A DNA stretch of 38,686 nt, from contig NKJD01000032.1 in NCBI GenBank assembly GCA_002256385.1, forward strand, positions 1 to 38,686, read 5' to 3'. This document shows, in pieces, positions 1 to 8,539 of the stretch. Below the pieces are notes generated by a model, which ran no database searches, had not been told where the DNA came from, and was given only the letters and a program-made list of their open reading frames with translations. The position numbers were made by a program, and so were the translations under genes. Positions within the stretch are counted from its first letter, which is position 1, and each line of letters begins with the position of its first letter. The DNA is from Flavobacterium sp. BFFFF2. Its GTDB lineage: Bacteria > Bacteroidota > Bacteroidia > Flavobacteriales > Flavobacteriaceae.

Positions 1-1
1 A

Positions 2-127
2 ATAAAAAAACATGGACGAAGAGCTGTAAGCATATTCAAATACGGATTAGATTACCTATCAAGATTTCTCTTAACAGGATTTAAACCGTTAGAAAACAGT
101 TTTTTACAGTTTTTGTCATGTACTTAG
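2..127 (+). CDS. C-terminal fragment of a probable IS transposase (5' part outside window)
   Basis: An open frame runs in from the left edge and stops at TAG 125-127, giving 41 residues. It contains a basic stretch (KKHGRRAVS), then FKYGLDYLSRFLL, and ends FLQFLSCT. That layout, a basic patch, an aromatic 'F(K/R)YGLD' helix and a terminal 'FLSCT', resembles my recollection of C-termini of IS4-like DDE transposases in Bacteroidota. No catalytic residues lie in the visible part, so the family call rests on recall alone. A host gene tail is the alternative. It ends about 50 bases before the mature tRNA-His and just upstream of that gene's promoter. I could not identify a terminal inverted repeat between the stop and the promoter. 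Confidence 0.45.
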   Translation: MKKHGRRAVSIFKYGLDYLSRFLLTGFKPLENSFLQFLSCT

Positions 128-158
128 AAAATTTATTTTTTTAAAACTAAAAAATAGC

Positions 159-166
159 TATATTTG
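159..166 (+). promoter_or_regulatory. -7 promoter element of tRNA-His
   Basis: TATATTTG matches the Bacteroidota -7 consensus TAnnTTTG and is followed directly by CACCCG. The mature tRNA begins 13 bases downstream. The -33 side is only a T-rich tract with no clear TTTG. The same 14 bases, TATATTTGCACCCG, recur upstream of rpsO. Confidence 0.75.
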
Positions 167-178
167 CACCCGCAAAAC

Positions 179-253
<75 letters not shown>

Positions 254-259
254 CTTTCT

Positions 260-288
260 AAAGGTCGTCCATGTGGCGGCCTTTTTTT
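260..288 (+). terminator. Rho-independent terminator of tRNA-His
   Basis: AAGGTCG pairs with CGGCCTT (one T-G wobble) around loop TCCATGTGG, followed by a run of seven T. It begins seven bases after the tRNA. Confidence 0.85.
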
Positions 289-381
289 ATGCGTTTACTT
301 TTCTGTTTAAATAGTTCAAATTGAGAGATGTGGACAAATCGTGTATGTATAAAATAATAGATTTGAAATTCTAAAAATCAT

Positions 382-476
382 TCAAAATTTAGAATTAGCT
401 TCGCTCCGTTCGTGCTTTTGGCCCTCGGGTCAAAATTCAAAATTAGCTTCGCTCCGTTTGTGCCTTTGCCCTCGGA
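382..476. repeat. Tandem duplication of a 48-bp unit
   Basis: Copy 1 (382-429) and copy 2 (430-476) are head-to-tail and differ at a few positions. Each reads TCAAAATT, then an AATTAGCTTCGCTCCGTT core, then a CCCTCGG end. A third start (TCAAAATTTC) follows at 477. No reading frame is preserved. The 254-539 gap holds only the tRNA terminator, this repeat and the microsatellite after it. Confidence 0.85.
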
Positions 477-498
477 TCAAAATTTCTTTTATCATTTA

Positions 499-537
499 TC
501 TTTCTTCTTTCTTCTTTCTTCTTTCCTCTTGCTTCTA
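499..537. repeat. TTTCTTC heptanucleotide microsatellite
   Basis: About four consecutive 7-base TTTCTTC units, decaying into CCTCTTGCTTC, end directly at the stop codon of the DUF3078 gene. On that gene's strand it reads as GAAGAAA repeats just after the stop. It is a pure pyrimidine tract prone to slippage; no function is evident. Confidence 0.8.
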
Positions 538-539
538 AT

Positions 540-1490
540 TTAAAACTGATACACAACCCCCACACCCAACAATTGTTTCAATTGAATTTTTGGGCCCACT
601 GAAACCTGTTGGCCGTTCACTTCTTCTTTGGCTTTAATGTCATCATCATAAATAATATTGGTGCAAATATTCGCTCGTACGTATTGATTGACCATTAAAT
701 CAAGTTGCAATTGCCAATCAATATCGATGTTTCCGAAATGATTCAGGTAATCCGTGTATAAATTTAAACGATTCTCCAAAATCCCATTTTCAAAAATTTC
801 TTTTTTGAAATAATTGGTCACCAAAATACCCACTTCGGTTCTGACCTGTTCACCTGGGCGAATTCGATTGCCCACACTGTCATAGGTTGCTTTTCGAACC
901 CCAAAGGCTCCTTGATCAGCTAAATCTGAATCAAGCACAAAGGTGTTTTTCATGGTTAAAGGTGAAGCATAGACTGTAAATGATTTGTCTTTTAAAGCAT
1001 ATTCGGCGCCAATTCCTAAAAACAAATAAGCGGGTGCCAGTGGTTTTGAAATCGGATTATCTACATTCGGATAAGCATATCCATTGGTAAACTGCGTGTT
1101 AAAATTGAATTTAGCACTAAAATACCATTGCGATAAACTGTCGCGGCGATGACCAAAAGTGGAGTTGAACCGAAACATATCGTCTGTTTTTCGCCACCCA
1201 ATGCCATCTTGTTTATTAATGCCATAGCGCATAATCAGCTCGTTGACCCATTTGGTGTCTTTTAGCTCATAACTGCGGTTGAATTCCGCTTTGACTAAAC
1301 CGGAAATAGAATTTACCCCGCCCGCATTCCAATTTAAAAAAGCAATTTGACTTAAGTCAAATCCTAGTTTGTTGGTGCTTTTCCAAGGAATAAACGTTGA
1401 ATCTTTTTGGGTTTTGATTGTTTGAGCTTGTGCGCCAAAGGCAATAAAAAGCAAGCAAAAGCCTATTTTTTTCAGGGTCATGATCCTCAT
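540..1490 (-). CDS. DUF3078 domain-containing protein, probably outer membrane
   Basis: The 316-residue product has an N-terminal signal peptide (hydrophobic core around residues 8-20, ending AQA). The rest is rich in alternating aromatic residues. The opening after the signal (W-K-S-T-N-K-L-G-F-D, then Q-I-A-F-L-N-W-N-A-G-G) and the segment around GWRKTDDMF are typical of DUF3078 proteins of Bacteroidota, thought to be beta-rich envelope proteins of unknown role. It is the last gene of the ruvB-dxs operon, five bases after dxs. Met4 (start at 1481), preceded by GAGGATC, is an alternative start. The C-terminus ends VVYQF, consistent with a final outer-membrane beta strand. Confidence 0.8.
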   Translation of the reverse strand: MRIMTLKKIGFCLLFIAFGAQAQTIKTQKDSTFIPWKSTNKLGFDLSQIAFLNWNAGGVNSISGLVKAEFNRSYELKDTKWVNELIMRYGINKQDGIGWRKTDDMFRFNSTFGHRRDSLSQWYFSAKFNFNTQFTNGYAYPNVDNPISKPLAPAYLFLGIGAEYALKDKSFTVYASPLTMKNTFVLDSDLADQGAFGVRKATYDSVGNRIRPGEQVRTEVGILVTNYFKKEIFENGILENRLNLYTDYLNHFGNIDIDWQLQLDLMVNQYVRANICTNIIYDDDIKAKEEVNGQQVSVGPKIQLKQLLGVGVVYQF

Positions 1491-1495
1491 TAATC

Positions 1496-3295
1496 TTAAT
1501 GGTTCAACAAAATTTCAAAGTCGATTTGTAAAGAATCGGCATCCAATCGACAAAATGAACGCTGTTCTTGTATGGTTCCTTGTTCAATAAAAACGTCGGG
1601 AACCCCTTTAATAATTATAGTACCTTTATAAGCTAATTCACTGGCCAAATGCGCTATAGCGCTGCCAAAACCACCTATCATACTTCCTTCTTCGACCGTG
1701 ACGATCGTATTATATTCCTTAAATTTAAATGCCCAAAAAATATGGTCAAGGGGTTTTATTTGGCCAACGTGGTAATGAGATATAGCGCAATTAGGCAAAT
1801 TGTTAAGCGCTTTTTGCACTTCTTGTCCAATAACCCCCGTTGACATCACCGCTATTTTGGAACCAATTGCTAATTTTTTTGAATTCAAATTGAATTCCTT
1901 TTCAAAACGGCCCTTTTTTTCCACTTCCCAAGCTGGGTGAATGCCTCTGCCTCTTGGATACCGAATGGCCAATGGCCCACCGGTGTGGAACTGGGCAGCA
2001 TATAGCATATCCTGCAATTCATATTCGTCAAACGGCGCCCAGATAGTTACATTTGGAATGGTATTTAAAAAGGCAATGTCAAATATTCCATGATGCGTAG
2101 CGCCATCTTCCCCCACAAAACCTGCGCGGTCAATGCAAAAGATAACAGGTAATTCTTGCAAAGCAATGTCATGAATTAATTGGTCATATGCTCTTTGCAG
2201 AAAAGTGGAATAAATGGAACAATAAACGGTAAAACCATCGGAAGCAAGGCCTCCTGCAAGTGTCACCGCGTGCGGTTCCGCAATGCCGACGTCAAATGCT
2301 CGTTCTGGAAATGCTTTCATAAAGATTCCCATGGAACTTCCAGAAGGCATGGCAGGTGTAATGCCAACAATTTTTTTGTTATTGTTTGCCAAATGCACCA
2401 AAGTATGCCCAAAAACATCTTGATATTTTGGGGGTAATTCAACCGAATGAATTGGGTTTACAAGTCCTGTTTTTCGATCAAATTTACCTGGGGCATGGTA
2501 ACGCACTTGATCCATTTCGGCTAAAGAAAGACCCTTGCCTTTGGTTGTTTTTATGTGGGTAAATCGTGGTCCATCGTAGGTTTTCCAATCATTGAAATGC
2601 GCAATAAGCGCAGGCAAATCATGGCCGTCAATGGGTTCGCTCACCCTAAATCCGAGGGGTTCAAACCAAGTTTTCAATGATTTTCCAGAGTCAATCGATG
2701 TTTTTTGCAGCAAATTGGCCCAAGCACCAACACTTTGGTCAATACTCATGCCATTGTCATTCAGAATGACCCAACAATTGGCCGTTGAATTTCCAGCCTG
2801 ATTCAAGGCTTCCCACACCATGCCAGAAGCAAATGAGGCATCGCCAATTACAGCAATGTGTTGTCTTTGAAATTGTTGATTGATTTGGGCACCCAAAGCC
2901 ATTCCCAATATGGCTGACAAAGAAGTAGATGAATGACCCGTGCCAAATGCATCAAAAGGGCTTTCTGAACGTTTGGGGAATCCAGAAATACCCGACCATT
3001 CGCGGAGCTGCTTAAATTGGGCGCTTCTTTCTGTTAAAATTTTATGTGCATAACACTGGTGTCCCACGTCCCAAACCAATTTGTCGGTCGGCGTATTCAA
3101 ACAATAATGCAGGGCAATGGTAAGTTCAACTACGCCAAAACTGGCACCTAGATGGCCTTCTTTTTCGGATAAAATATCCAGCATATATTCGCGGATTTCG
3201 CGAGCCAAAAAGGGGAGATCGTATAATGAAAGTGTCCGTAAATTGGCAGGACTTTCCATTTGACTAAGTATGGGATACATCGGGTGTACTGACAT
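1496..3295 (-). CDS. dxs: 1-deoxy-D-xylulose-5-phosphate synthase
   Basis: A cytosolic thiamine-diphosphate enzyme that condenses pyruvate with glyceraldehyde 3-phosphate, the first step of the MEP pathway to isoprenoids. Its 599 residues are near the usual length. An early GHLGASFG and DVGHQCYAHKI block is followed by the ThDP/Mg motif beginning GD at 151-152 and ending with N179-D-N at NDNGMSID. The second half holds the transketolase pyrimidine-binding block (DRAGFVGEDGATHHG) and the C-terminal transketolase domain. It lies 18 bases after ruvB and 5 before the DUF3078 gene, so the three are probably one transcript. Met6 or Met13 are possible alternative starts, since the first residues are not conserved. 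Confidence 0.96.
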   Translation of the reverse strand: MSVHPMYPILSQMESPANLRTLSLYDLPFLAREIREYMLDILSEKEGHLGASFGVVELTIALHYCLNTPTDKLVWDVGHQCYAHKILTERSAQFKQLREWSGISGFPKRSESPFDAFGTGHSSTSLSAILGMALGAQINQQFQRQHIAVIGDASFASGMVWEALNQAGNSTANCWVILNDNGMSIDQSVGAWANLLQKTSIDSGKSLKTWFEPLGFRVSEPIDGHDLPALIAHFNDWKTYDGPRFTHIKTTKGKGLSLAEMDQVRYHAPGKFDRKTGLVNPIHSVELPPKYQDVFGHTLVHLANNNKKIVGITPAMPSGSSMGIFMKAFPERAFDVGIAEPHAVTLAGGLASDGFTVYCSIYSTFLQRAYDQLIHDIALQELPVIFCIDRAGFVGEDGATHHGIFDIAFLNTIPNVTIWAPFDEYELQDMLYAAQFHTGGPLAIRYPRGRGIHPAWEVEKKGRFEKEFNLNSKKLAIGSKIAVMSTGVIGQEVQKALNNLPNCAISHYHVGQIKPLDHIFWAFKFKEYNTIVTVEEGSMIGGFGSAIAHLASELAYKGTIIIKGVPDVFIEQGTIQEQRSFCRLDADSLQIDFEILLNH

Positions 3296-3313
3296 AATGA
3301 TGATTCCGACCAG

Positions 3314-4336
3314 TTAAAAAAGGCCACCTTGTATATGTGGATAAATGCGTCCTAAGTGCCGGTATGCTTTTTCGGTAACCTCACGCCCTCTGGGGGTTCT
3401 GATGATGAAACCTTCTTGTATTAAAAACGGCTCATACACTTCTTCAATGGTTTCACCACTGTCTGAAACAGCTGTTGCCAGCGTGGATAATCCGACGGGT
3501 CCCCCTTTAAATTTATCAATAATGGTGGTTAAAATTTTGGTATCCATTTCATCTAAACCATGCGCATCGACATGCAAAGCAGCGAGGGCATATTTTGCAA
3601 TTTCAACATCAATAGTTCCATTCCCTTTTATTTGGGCAAAATCGCGCACCCGACGTAATAATGCATTGGCAATACGCGGCGTCCCTCTACTTCTGCCTGC
3701 AATTTCAATGGCCGCCTCCATTTTAATGGGAACCTGCAAAATACCAGCGCTCCGTTCAACGATGCTGGTTAATAATTCAGTATTGTAATATTGCAAACGG
3801 CTTTGGATGCCAAATCGAGCACGCATCGGTGCCGTTAATAAACCAGAACGGGTGGTGGCACCTACCAAAGTAAATGGATTCAACGACAATTGAACTGACC
3901 GCGCATTGGGGCCAGATTCAATCATGATATCAATTTTAAAATCTTCCATTGCCGAGTATAAATACTCTTCTACTACAGGCGAAAGCCGGTGGATTTCATC
4001 AATAAAAAGAATATCACGTGTTTCAAGATTGGTCAATAAGCCAGCCAAATCGCCGGGTTTGTCCAAAACGGGACCAGAAGTAACTTTAATGCCCACGCCC
4101 AATTCTTCTGCCAAAATGGTAGCCAAAGTGGTTTTTCCCAAGCCTGGTGGGCCATGAAACAACGTATGATCGAGGGCTTCACCACGCAGGTTGGCGGCAC
4201 TCACAAATACTTGTAAGTTTTCTAAAACCTGTTGCTGTCCAGTGAAATCAGAAAAACTGAGCGGTCGTAGTTTTTTTTCTACGTCCAGTTCATCGGGGCT
4301 GTATTGTTGATTGGTTGGGTCCAAATGCTCATTCAT
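3314..4336 (-). CDS. ruvB: Holliday junction branch migration DNA helicase RuvB
   Basis: The AAA+ motor that drives branch migration at Holliday junctions with RuvA. Its 340 residues match the family length. Walker A is GPPGLGKTT at 62-70 and Walker B is ILFIDEIHR with D113-E114. Sensor 1 lies in the GATTRSGLL region and sensor 2 near RGTPRIAN, and a C-terminal winged helix contacts DNA. It is the first gene of the ruvB-dxs-DUF3078 unit. The -7 promoter box ends only four bases before the ATG, yet the N-terminus (MNEHLDP...) resembles other flavobacterial RuvB proteins as I recall them. The mRNA may therefore be leaderless. Confidence 0.97.
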   Translation of the reverse strand: MNEHLDPTNQQYSPDELDVEKKLRPLSFSDFTGQQQVLENLQVFVSAANLRGEALDHTLFHGPPGLGKTTLATILAEELGVGIKVTSGPVLDKPGDLAGLLTNLETRDILFIDEIHRLSPVVEEYLYSAMEDFKIDIMIESGPNARSVQLSLNPFTLVGATTRSGLLTAPMRARFGIQSRLQYYNTELLTSIVERSAGILQVPIKMEAAIEIAGRSRGTPRIANALLRRVRDFAQIKGNGTIDVEIAKYALAALHVDAHGLDEMDTKILTTIIDKFKGGPVGLSTLATAVSDSGETIEEVYEPFLIQEGFIIRTPRGREVTEKAYRHLGRIYPHIQGGLF

Positions 4337-4340
4337 ATGG

Positions 4341-4348
4341 CAAAGATA
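4341..4348 (-). promoter_or_regulatory. -7 promoter element of ruvB-dxs operon
   Basis: On the minus strand this reads TATCTTTG, a full TAnnTTTG match. It lies four bases from the ruvB start codon, which puts the transcription start close to the ATG. Confidence 0.65.
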
Positions 4349-4398
4349 GCGAAATCAATGGGTAGCACACTACATGTCTTCATTTCAAACTGGATGCA

Positions 4399-6873
4399 TT
4401 AAATGCCAATATCCAGAAAAAAACTAAATTTTATGGCTAGGTTGTCTTCAAAATGTGGCAGTGAATAAGGGCCATATCGATATGTGAAACTAAGTCCAAA
4501 ACCTTTAAAAAGCTGATTGCATTCAACGCCACTCTCAAAATAACCCTTTTCCATGGTTTGAAACGGAAAATCCAAATGCTTTTCTGGGTGATTCAAACTG
4601 CCCCATGCCATCCGATGAGCAAAGACAAAAACGGGTTCAAAACCATCAAACAGCGGTTTTCGTTTCAGTTGGTATTTCCATTGCAAATACACATAACGAT
4701 CGGAAAAAAACTCATTGAAATACATGGTTTCAAAGCTGTTATTGCCGGCAATGGTTAATCGTTGCAATAACTTATCGCGCGACAAGCTGTTGGGCGTAGC
4801 ATTGTATAAATGCGTAATAGGTACGTCGCCATTAGCGATGCCTGATTCAATGAAAACAAAAGTTTTAGCCCCATCATAATGCGCAAATTCATATTCAATG
4901 CGGGCGTCAAATTTGTTAAACCGAATGAATTCTGTGTCGGCCCAAGGGAGTGTTTGCGTCCATTGTAATGTGAAGCGCGGATAATGACGTGCCATTTCAA
5001 TCCGGTTATAAGGTGTTTCCAACAAATAACTAAACGGATTCCATTGGCATGCCACACTCCATAGTGCCGCATTAAATTGGGTATATCTTTTGCCATTGTG
5101 GTCAAATTGGTAGTCAAAAAATGGAGTAATGCTGCTGTATGAGGCTTGAATGGTAGTGTTAACACGTGGAATGCATTGGGTTTCAAAATAAGCTTTCCAA
5201 TTTTGCCAATGATAAAAGGTGTTTAAGTTGATGGGGCGGGTATCAAAAAGGGAATATGATCTTTTGTCCGTAATAAACAAAGTGCTTGCCACCTCTCGCA
5301 AATCGTCGGTATAAGCGCCGCCCAACCACGAATTAAAAATGTGTTCCAACCGCATGGCTCCCCCCATGCTGAATTTAAATCTGCGGTCTTTAAGGCCAAA
5401 CGCCCCATAACTTTCTACTCGGTATTTATCAGAAAACAATTCGTTGGTAATGCCGCCAGTCCCGATTCTAAAACCTTCATAATTGTTGTAGGTTAACAAC
5501 TGCCGCAAATCGACATCAACCAAGCCAATAGGGAAGTAGCCATTAAAAACTTTTCGTCCCAAGCGAATTTTCTGCTCAATTTTTCGGGCTGTTGCTATGG
5601 AATCAAGCGCCAAATACGTGTTTTTATCTCTGAAATCGAGTGGGCTACTTCTGTACTGTTCCCAAAAAGCATCGGGCTGACTTTCGGCTTCTTTCAGCAC
5701 CTGCACATCAACGAATGGCAACTCTTGCGTGTTTTTTTTGATGGGGAAAAAATGTTCGCGCAGCAATAGAAAGCTGAAATCCGAGGCCGTTTTGGCACGG
5801 GTAAACCGGTTGTCATTTTTGTCTTCTTCATCGAATTCAATGGTTCTGCCTAAAATTTGTAATGGTTTTTGACGCTTCCCCTTTTGAATTAAAAGTGTGT
5901 TTTGCAAGGGAATCCAATGCTTTAAGAGTGGTTCCCAATAGCACTGGTGATCAATGCCAATGTCAATGACTCCGGTAACTCTCAAAAAAACCCTTGCCAA
6001 TTCACTGTTTTCTGCATCAATAAAAAGGACTCCTTCTAAACAGGCATCTTTTGGTTCATTGGGTTTTGGGTGAAACCGCAAAGCGATGATTTTGTGGTTG
6101 TTCCATTGTAAAGTGTCTTGTACCGAAAACGTATAACTTTCTTGGTTTTTTGGGTTTAATGGGCTTTTGTATTTATTTTGAAACAGATGATATGGGTTGG
6201 CAGTAAGCGCATACGAATGCCATTCAAAGCCAGCATACTCATAAATTGGACGTTTAAAACCGGCCATTTTTAACCCCTCTACGGTTTGAACAATTGACCT
6301 GCCATTACTCTGATACCGCGTGATTTTTTCGGTCATAAACAAATGCTGCCGATTGATGAGGCCTTTATAGGTTTGTTCTCGTGCACTTTCAATGGGGTTT
6401 GGATTGCTTTTTTTTGCGTGAGAATCTGTTGCCAATGAATCGGCAGTTGCCGTAAGTAAGAGCCGCTGGTACCCTTTCCATTCATAATCCTTTAAAAAAG
6501 AAGTAATCGGCTCCAGCTTCATGGAATGAATTACCCGCTGAATGAGGTATTTTCCTTCTGAATTGATCGGTTTATTTTCCGGTTCTAAAACAATATTTAA
6601 TGCGGTGTTAGCTGTTGGAACAGAAACGATTTTAGGCAGGTAGCCAAGGGCATGAATTTGTAAGGTATGACCTTGAAATTCAGTCAATTCAAATTGACCT
6701 TTCCGATCTGAAATACAAACGGAACCGCCTGATCCAGTAATGGTGGCTAAGTTTATCGGCGTAAAAGAATAGACATCTTTAACAACGCCGAATACCGCTC
6801 GTTGCGAATAAGAATGCAGTACTGTGCAAAAACACAGCCAAAAAATCAGTGATGTATAATCGAAGTTTTTCAT
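4399..6873 (-). CDS. DUF5686 family outer-membrane protein with carboxypeptidase-regulatory-like N-domain
   Basis: The 824-residue product has a signal peptide (residues 1-23, ending SYSQ). A CarboxypepD_reg-like beta-sandwich follows (about 27-95; GVVKDVYSFTPINLATI, then a DRKGQFEL turn). The large C-terminal region has the aromatic, beta-rich composition of the DUF5686 family, which is predicted to form an outer-membrane barrel. The last residues (FSFFLDIGI) are consistent with a terminal barrel strand. The family is common in Bacteroidota and uncharacterised; the regulatory-like domain is also found at the N-terminus of SusC proteins. It appears monocistronic, separated from frr by a terminator. 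TTTCTTTG just before the ATG is an imperfect promoter candidate. Confidence 0.8.
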   Translation of the reverse strand: MKNFDYTSLIFWLCFCTVLHSYSQRAVFGVVKDVYSFTPINLATITGSGGSVCISDRKGQFELTEFQGHTLQIHALGYLPKIVSVPTANTALNIVLEPENKPINSEGKYLIQRVIHSMKLEPITSFLKDYEWKGYQRLLLTATADSLATDSHAKKSNPNPIESAREQTYKGLINRQHLFMTEKITRYQSNGRSIVQTVEGLKMAGFKRPIYEYAGFEWHSYALTANPYHLFQNKYKSPLNPKNQESYTFSVQDTLQWNNHKIIALRFHPKPNEPKDACLEGVLFIDAENSELARVFLRVTGVIDIGIDHQCYWEPLLKHWIPLQNTLLIQKGKRQKPLQILGRTIEFDEEDKNDNRFTRAKTASDFSFLLLREHFFPIKKNTQELPFVDVQVLKEAESQPDAFWEQYRSSPLDFRDKNTYLALDSIATARKIEQKIRLGRKVFNGYFPIGLVDVDLRQLLTYNNYEGFRIGTGGITNELFSDKYRVESYGAFGLKDRRFKFSMGGAMRLEHIFNSWLGGAYTDDLREVASTLFITDKRSYSLFDTRPINLNTFYHWQNWKAYFETQCIPRVNTTIQASYSSITPFFDYQFDHNGKRYTQFNAALWSVACQWNPFSYLLETPYNRIEMARHYPRFTLQWTQTLPWADTEFIRFNKFDARIEYEFAHYDGAKTFVFIESGIANGDVPITHLYNATPNSLSRDKLLQRLTIAGNNSFETMYFNEFFSDRYVYLQWKYQLKRKPLFDGFEPVFVFAHRMAWGSLNHPEKHLDFPFQTMEKGYFESGVECNQLFKGFGLSFTYRYGPYSLPHFEDNLAIKFSFFLDIGI

Positions 6874-6881
6874 TCAAAGAA

Positions 6882-6896
6882 AAGCCCAATGGGGCT
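6882..6896. other. Small hairpin ahead of the DUF5686 gene
   Basis: AGCCC and GGGCT form a five-base stem around a four-base loop, flanked by a T-rich run on the plus strand. It lies 10-20 bases upstream of the DUF5686 start. It is too short to call a terminator with confidence. The 6874-7106 gap holds only this and the frr terminator. Confidence 0.3.
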
Positions 6897-7042
6897 ATTT
6901 TTTCCATAAAATTAAATGTACACCATGAGCCATTGAATTAATACTGCCACTTTAATGGCCTAGACAAATTTAAATCGAGCTATTAATTAATCGCTTCAAC
7001 TAGCTCTTTAAAGACCCCGCGTAAGCGTTTTAATTTAACAAA

Positions 7043-7066
7043 AAATCACCGATAGTTCGGTGATTT
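7043..7066 (-). terminator. Rho-independent terminator after frr
   Basis: A perfect ten-base inverted repeat, AAATCACCGA/TCGGTGATTT, with loop TAGT. On the minus strand it is followed by a T run. It lies about 40 bases beyond the frr stop. Confidence 0.85.
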
Positions 7067-7106
7067 AATTTACAAGTTCAATCAATGGAGTAAACAGCAA
7101 ATTGAA

Positions 7107-7670
7107 TTACACTTTCATTATTTCAGCTTCTTTCACTGACAGTTGTTCATCAATTTTCTTGATAAATAAATCCGTTAGTTTCTGAATATCTTCTTCTGCT
7201 TTTTTGCAAAAATCTTCAGAAGTACCATCTTTCTCCAATTTTTTGATTTCTGTATTGGCCTCTTTTCGCGAATTTCGGATGCCCACTTTCGCATCTTCAG
7301 CTTCAGTCTTTGCTTGTTTTGCCAAATCTTTTCGGCGTTCTTCGGTCAAAGGTGGTACGTTAATGATGACAGACTCTCCATTATTCATTGGGTTAAAACC
7401 CAAGTTGGCAATCATAATGGCTTTTTCAATGGGGTGCACCATGCTTTTTTCCCATGGATTGACACTAATCGTTCGGGCGTCGGGCACAGTAATGTTGGCT
7501 ACTTGCGACAGCGCGGTCATTGATCCGTAATAATCTACAAAGACACTGCCTAGCATGGCAGGGGAGGCTTTGCCTGCGCGGATATTTAAAAATGATTTTT
7601 CCAAATGAGCTACCGATTGGTTCATTGATTCGGTAGCACTTTCCATAATGAATTGAATCTCTTCGGTCAT
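7107..7670 (-). CDS. frr: Ribosome recycling factor
   Basis: Splits the post-termination ribosome together with EF-G and IF3. The 187 residues match the family (about 185). The conserved FLNIRAGKASPAML segment lies near residues 27-40, with a VNVPPLTEERRKDLAKQ-type block around 104-120 (here INVPPLTEERRKDL). The helical three-strand bundle is followed by a lysine-rich C-terminal helix. It follows pyrH after 73 bases, and that gap contains its own promoter. The pyrH-frr order is the common bacterial arrangement. Confidence 0.96.
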   Translation of the reverse strand: MTEEIQFIMESATESMNQSVAHLEKSFLNIRAGKASPAMLGSVFVDYYGSMTALSQVANITVPDARTISVNPWEKSMVHPIEKAIMIANLGFNPMNNGESVIINVPPLTEERRKDLAKQAKTEAEDAKVGIRNSRKEANTEIKKLEKDGTSEDFCKKAEEDIQKLTDLFIKKIDEQLSVKEAEIMKV

Positions 7671-7711
7671 TTTTTTTAGTTTTTGGTTCGTTCCAATTGA
7701 TTTGTCGGGTG

Positions 7712-7719
7712 CAAAAATA
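7712..7719 (-). promoter_or_regulatory. -7 promoter element of frr
   Basis: On the minus strand this reads TATTTTTG followed directly by CACCCG, the same TTTGCACCCG core seen at tRNA-His and rpsO. It lies in the pyrH-frr gap, so frr can be transcribed independently of pyrH. No convincing -33 TTTG was found at the right spacing. Confidence 0.7.
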
Positions 7720-7743
7720 TTTTAATTATCCCAAAAACATGGT

Positions 7744-8454
7744 TTAACCAAGGTGTACTTCGGTCCCTATGTTTTCTCCTTCGCAAATTTTGAGCAAATT
7801 ACCTGGCTTGTTCATGTCAAAAACCACCATGGGCAAAGCATTTTCCTGACTCAATGTAAAAGCAGTAGCGTCCATAATATTCAATCCCAATTTAATGGCT
7901 TCATCAAATGTTAAGGTGTCAAATTTAACGGCATTTGCATTTTTTTCTGGATCTGAGTCATATACGCCATCAACGCGTGTACCCTTTAAAATGACATGGG
8001 CATCAATTTCAACCCCGCGTAAAACGGCAGCGGTATCAGTGGTGAAATACGGATTACCCGTTCCAGCACCAAAAATCACAATACGTCCTTTTTCCAAATG
8101 GCGAACAGCTCTCCTTTTGATATAAGGTTCTGCAATCGATTCAATTTTAAGGGCCGTTTGTAAACGGGTTTGCATACCATGATCTTCTAAGGCACTTTGC
8201 AAAGCCATGCCATTAATCACGGTTGCCAACATCCCCATATAATCTCCTTGTACACGGTCCATGCCATTGCTTGCGCCAGCAACGCCTCTAAAAATATTGC
8301 CGCCACCAATCACTATGGCAATTTCTACCCCGCGCTCATGGATTTGTTTGATGTCTTGGGCATATTCGGCCAGTCTTTTAGGATCTATGCCGTATTGCCG
8401 GGTTCCCATCAGTGCTTCTCCACTAAGTTTGAGTAATATTCGCTTGTATTTCAT
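7744..8454 (-). CDS. pyrH: UMP kinase
   Basis: Phosphorylates UMP to UDP in the cytosol using ATP. It is the bacterial amino-acid-kinase-fold enzyme, unrelated to eukaryotic UMP/CMP kinase. The product has 236 residues. It begins [13 protein letters not shown] (phosphate-binding lysine and G). The IGGGNIFRG nucleotide loop lies near residues 48-56. The [18 protein letters not shown] stretch and the [15 protein letters not shown] block are hallmark PyrH sequences. It lies upstream of frr on the same strand and has its own -7 element. Confidence 0.97.
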   Translation of the reverse strand: MKYKRILLKLSGEALMGTRQYGIDPKRLAEYAQDIKQIHERGVEIAIVIGGGNIFRGVAGASNGMDRVQGDYMGMLATVINGMALQSALEDHGMQTRLQTALKIESIAEPYIKRRAVRHLEKGRIVIFGAGTGNPYFTTDTAAVLRGVEIDAHVILKGTRVDGVYDSDPEKNANAVKFDTLTFDEAIKLGLNIMDATAFTLSQENALPMVVFDMNKPGNLLKICEGENIGTEVHLG

Positions 8455-8484
8455 GCCCTTAAATCAGCTTGTTAATTTGTGTTG

Positions 8485-8492
8485 CAAATATA
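8485..8492 (-). promoter_or_regulatory. -7 promoter element of pyrH
   Basis: TATATTTG on the minus strand, 30 bases before the pyrH start. It is followed by CAACA rather than CACCCG. No good -33 match was seen. Confidence 0.65.
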
Positions 8493-8539
8493 TTGATTTG
8501 ACCCAATAAAATGCATCATTGATTACCGGCATATTGAAG

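Noticed and set aside
4755..5186. 143-residue minus-strand ORF
   Set aside because: A shadow in another frame of the DUF5686 gene; composition does not suggest a protein.
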